The notes under the pieces were generated by a model, which saw only the letters and a list, made by a program, of their open reading frames with translations, searched no databases and was not told where the DNA came from. A stretch of DNA of 64,000 nt from positions 248,001 through 312,000 of the forward strand of contig NZ_SWBR01000005.1 of NCBI RefSeq assembly GCF_005116505.1. The letters are read 5' to 3'. The DNA is from Pedobacter polaris. Its GTDB lineage: Bacteria > Bacteroidota > Bacteroidia > Sphingobacteriales > Sphingobacteriaceae. Made by a program: the position numbers and the translations under genes. Shown here one piece after another: positions 63,872-64,000 of the stretch. How positions within the stretch are numbered: position 1 is the stretch's first letter; the number at the start of each line of letters is the position of its first letter.

Positions 63872-64000
63872 TTAGGATTTTTTGGATTTGAGGATCGTAA
63901 GATTACAGCTCTAAAATTCTCCTACGATAATGTATTGAAAATCATATCATCTATTAGCCCTAAAATCTTATTTCAGACAACCTTTACACTAACTTCTACT

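Overview
The window looks like a chromosome segment from a member of the Bacteroidota, most likely Sphingobacteriaceae and Pedobacter-like. The evidence is AT-rich DNA, promoters with a TAnnTTTG -7 box and almost no Shine-Dalgarno sequences, the gene order rpsU-xerC-hpf-tRNAs-tuf-tRNA-Trp-secE-nusG-rplKAJL-rpoBC, a TonB-dependent receptor paired with a surface lipoprotein, and many REP-like palindromes between genes. The genus is an inference.

Layout. Positions 1-3341 (minus) hold the cell-shape operon mreB-mreC-mreD-mrdA, cut by the window edge. Positions 3691-5961 (minus) hold purH and purN. Positions 6264-11183 (plus) hold rpsT, radC and a tight operon: a secreted EEP-family hydrolase, a divergent Lgt-like membrane protein, a radical SAM protein resembling archaeal tetraether lipid synthases, a two-helix membrane protein and a lipoprotein. 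Positions 11826-17302 hold pheT, a coiled-coil protein, zapA, rny and an Mpo1-like membrane protein. Positions 17303-27590 are the most accessory-like part: a TonB receptor and a beta-helix lipoprotein, each behind an array of 11-bp repeats; a duplicated terminator plus basic-protein gene flanking an inserted lipoprotein/metzincin pair; a transglutaminase-like protein; and a fused two-domain acyltransferase of the OlsF type. Positions 27744-30685 hold an HhH protein, apt and an acyl-CoA dehydrogenase.

Positions 31436-47177 are the translation/transcription core: rpsU, xerC, hpf, four tRNAs, tuf, tRNA-Trp, secE, nusG, rplK, rplA, rplJ, rplL, rpoB, rpoC and a DUF3467 gene. Positions 47221-53845 (minus) hold miaA, a pRiA4b ORF-3-like gene, a CCA-adding enzyme, a TsaC-type enzyme, two glycosyltransferase-like genes and dapD. 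The last part holds an S4-domain protein, an EcsC-family protein, a TlpA-type thioredoxin, a Skp/OmpH-like lipoprotein, gyrB, an SRPBCC protein, an amidase, a retropepsin-like protein, mdh and a lipocalin.

The best candidates for something undescribed are two. First, the Lgt-like/Tes-like operon at 8299-11183, which suggests a lipid-modifying pathway built from an Lgt fold lacking the usual His and a multi-cluster radical SAM enzyme. Second, the phase-locked 11-bp NTAA repeats 15, 26 and 37 bp upstream of the -7 box at three promoters; these look like a PhoB/OmpR-type regulon that may include a small RNA next to the olsF-like gene. The inserted metzincin with a Glu-to-Ala change in its catalytic motif, and REP palindromes that have become protein termini, are further points. 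All functional claims rest on reading motifs by eye; no database search was run.
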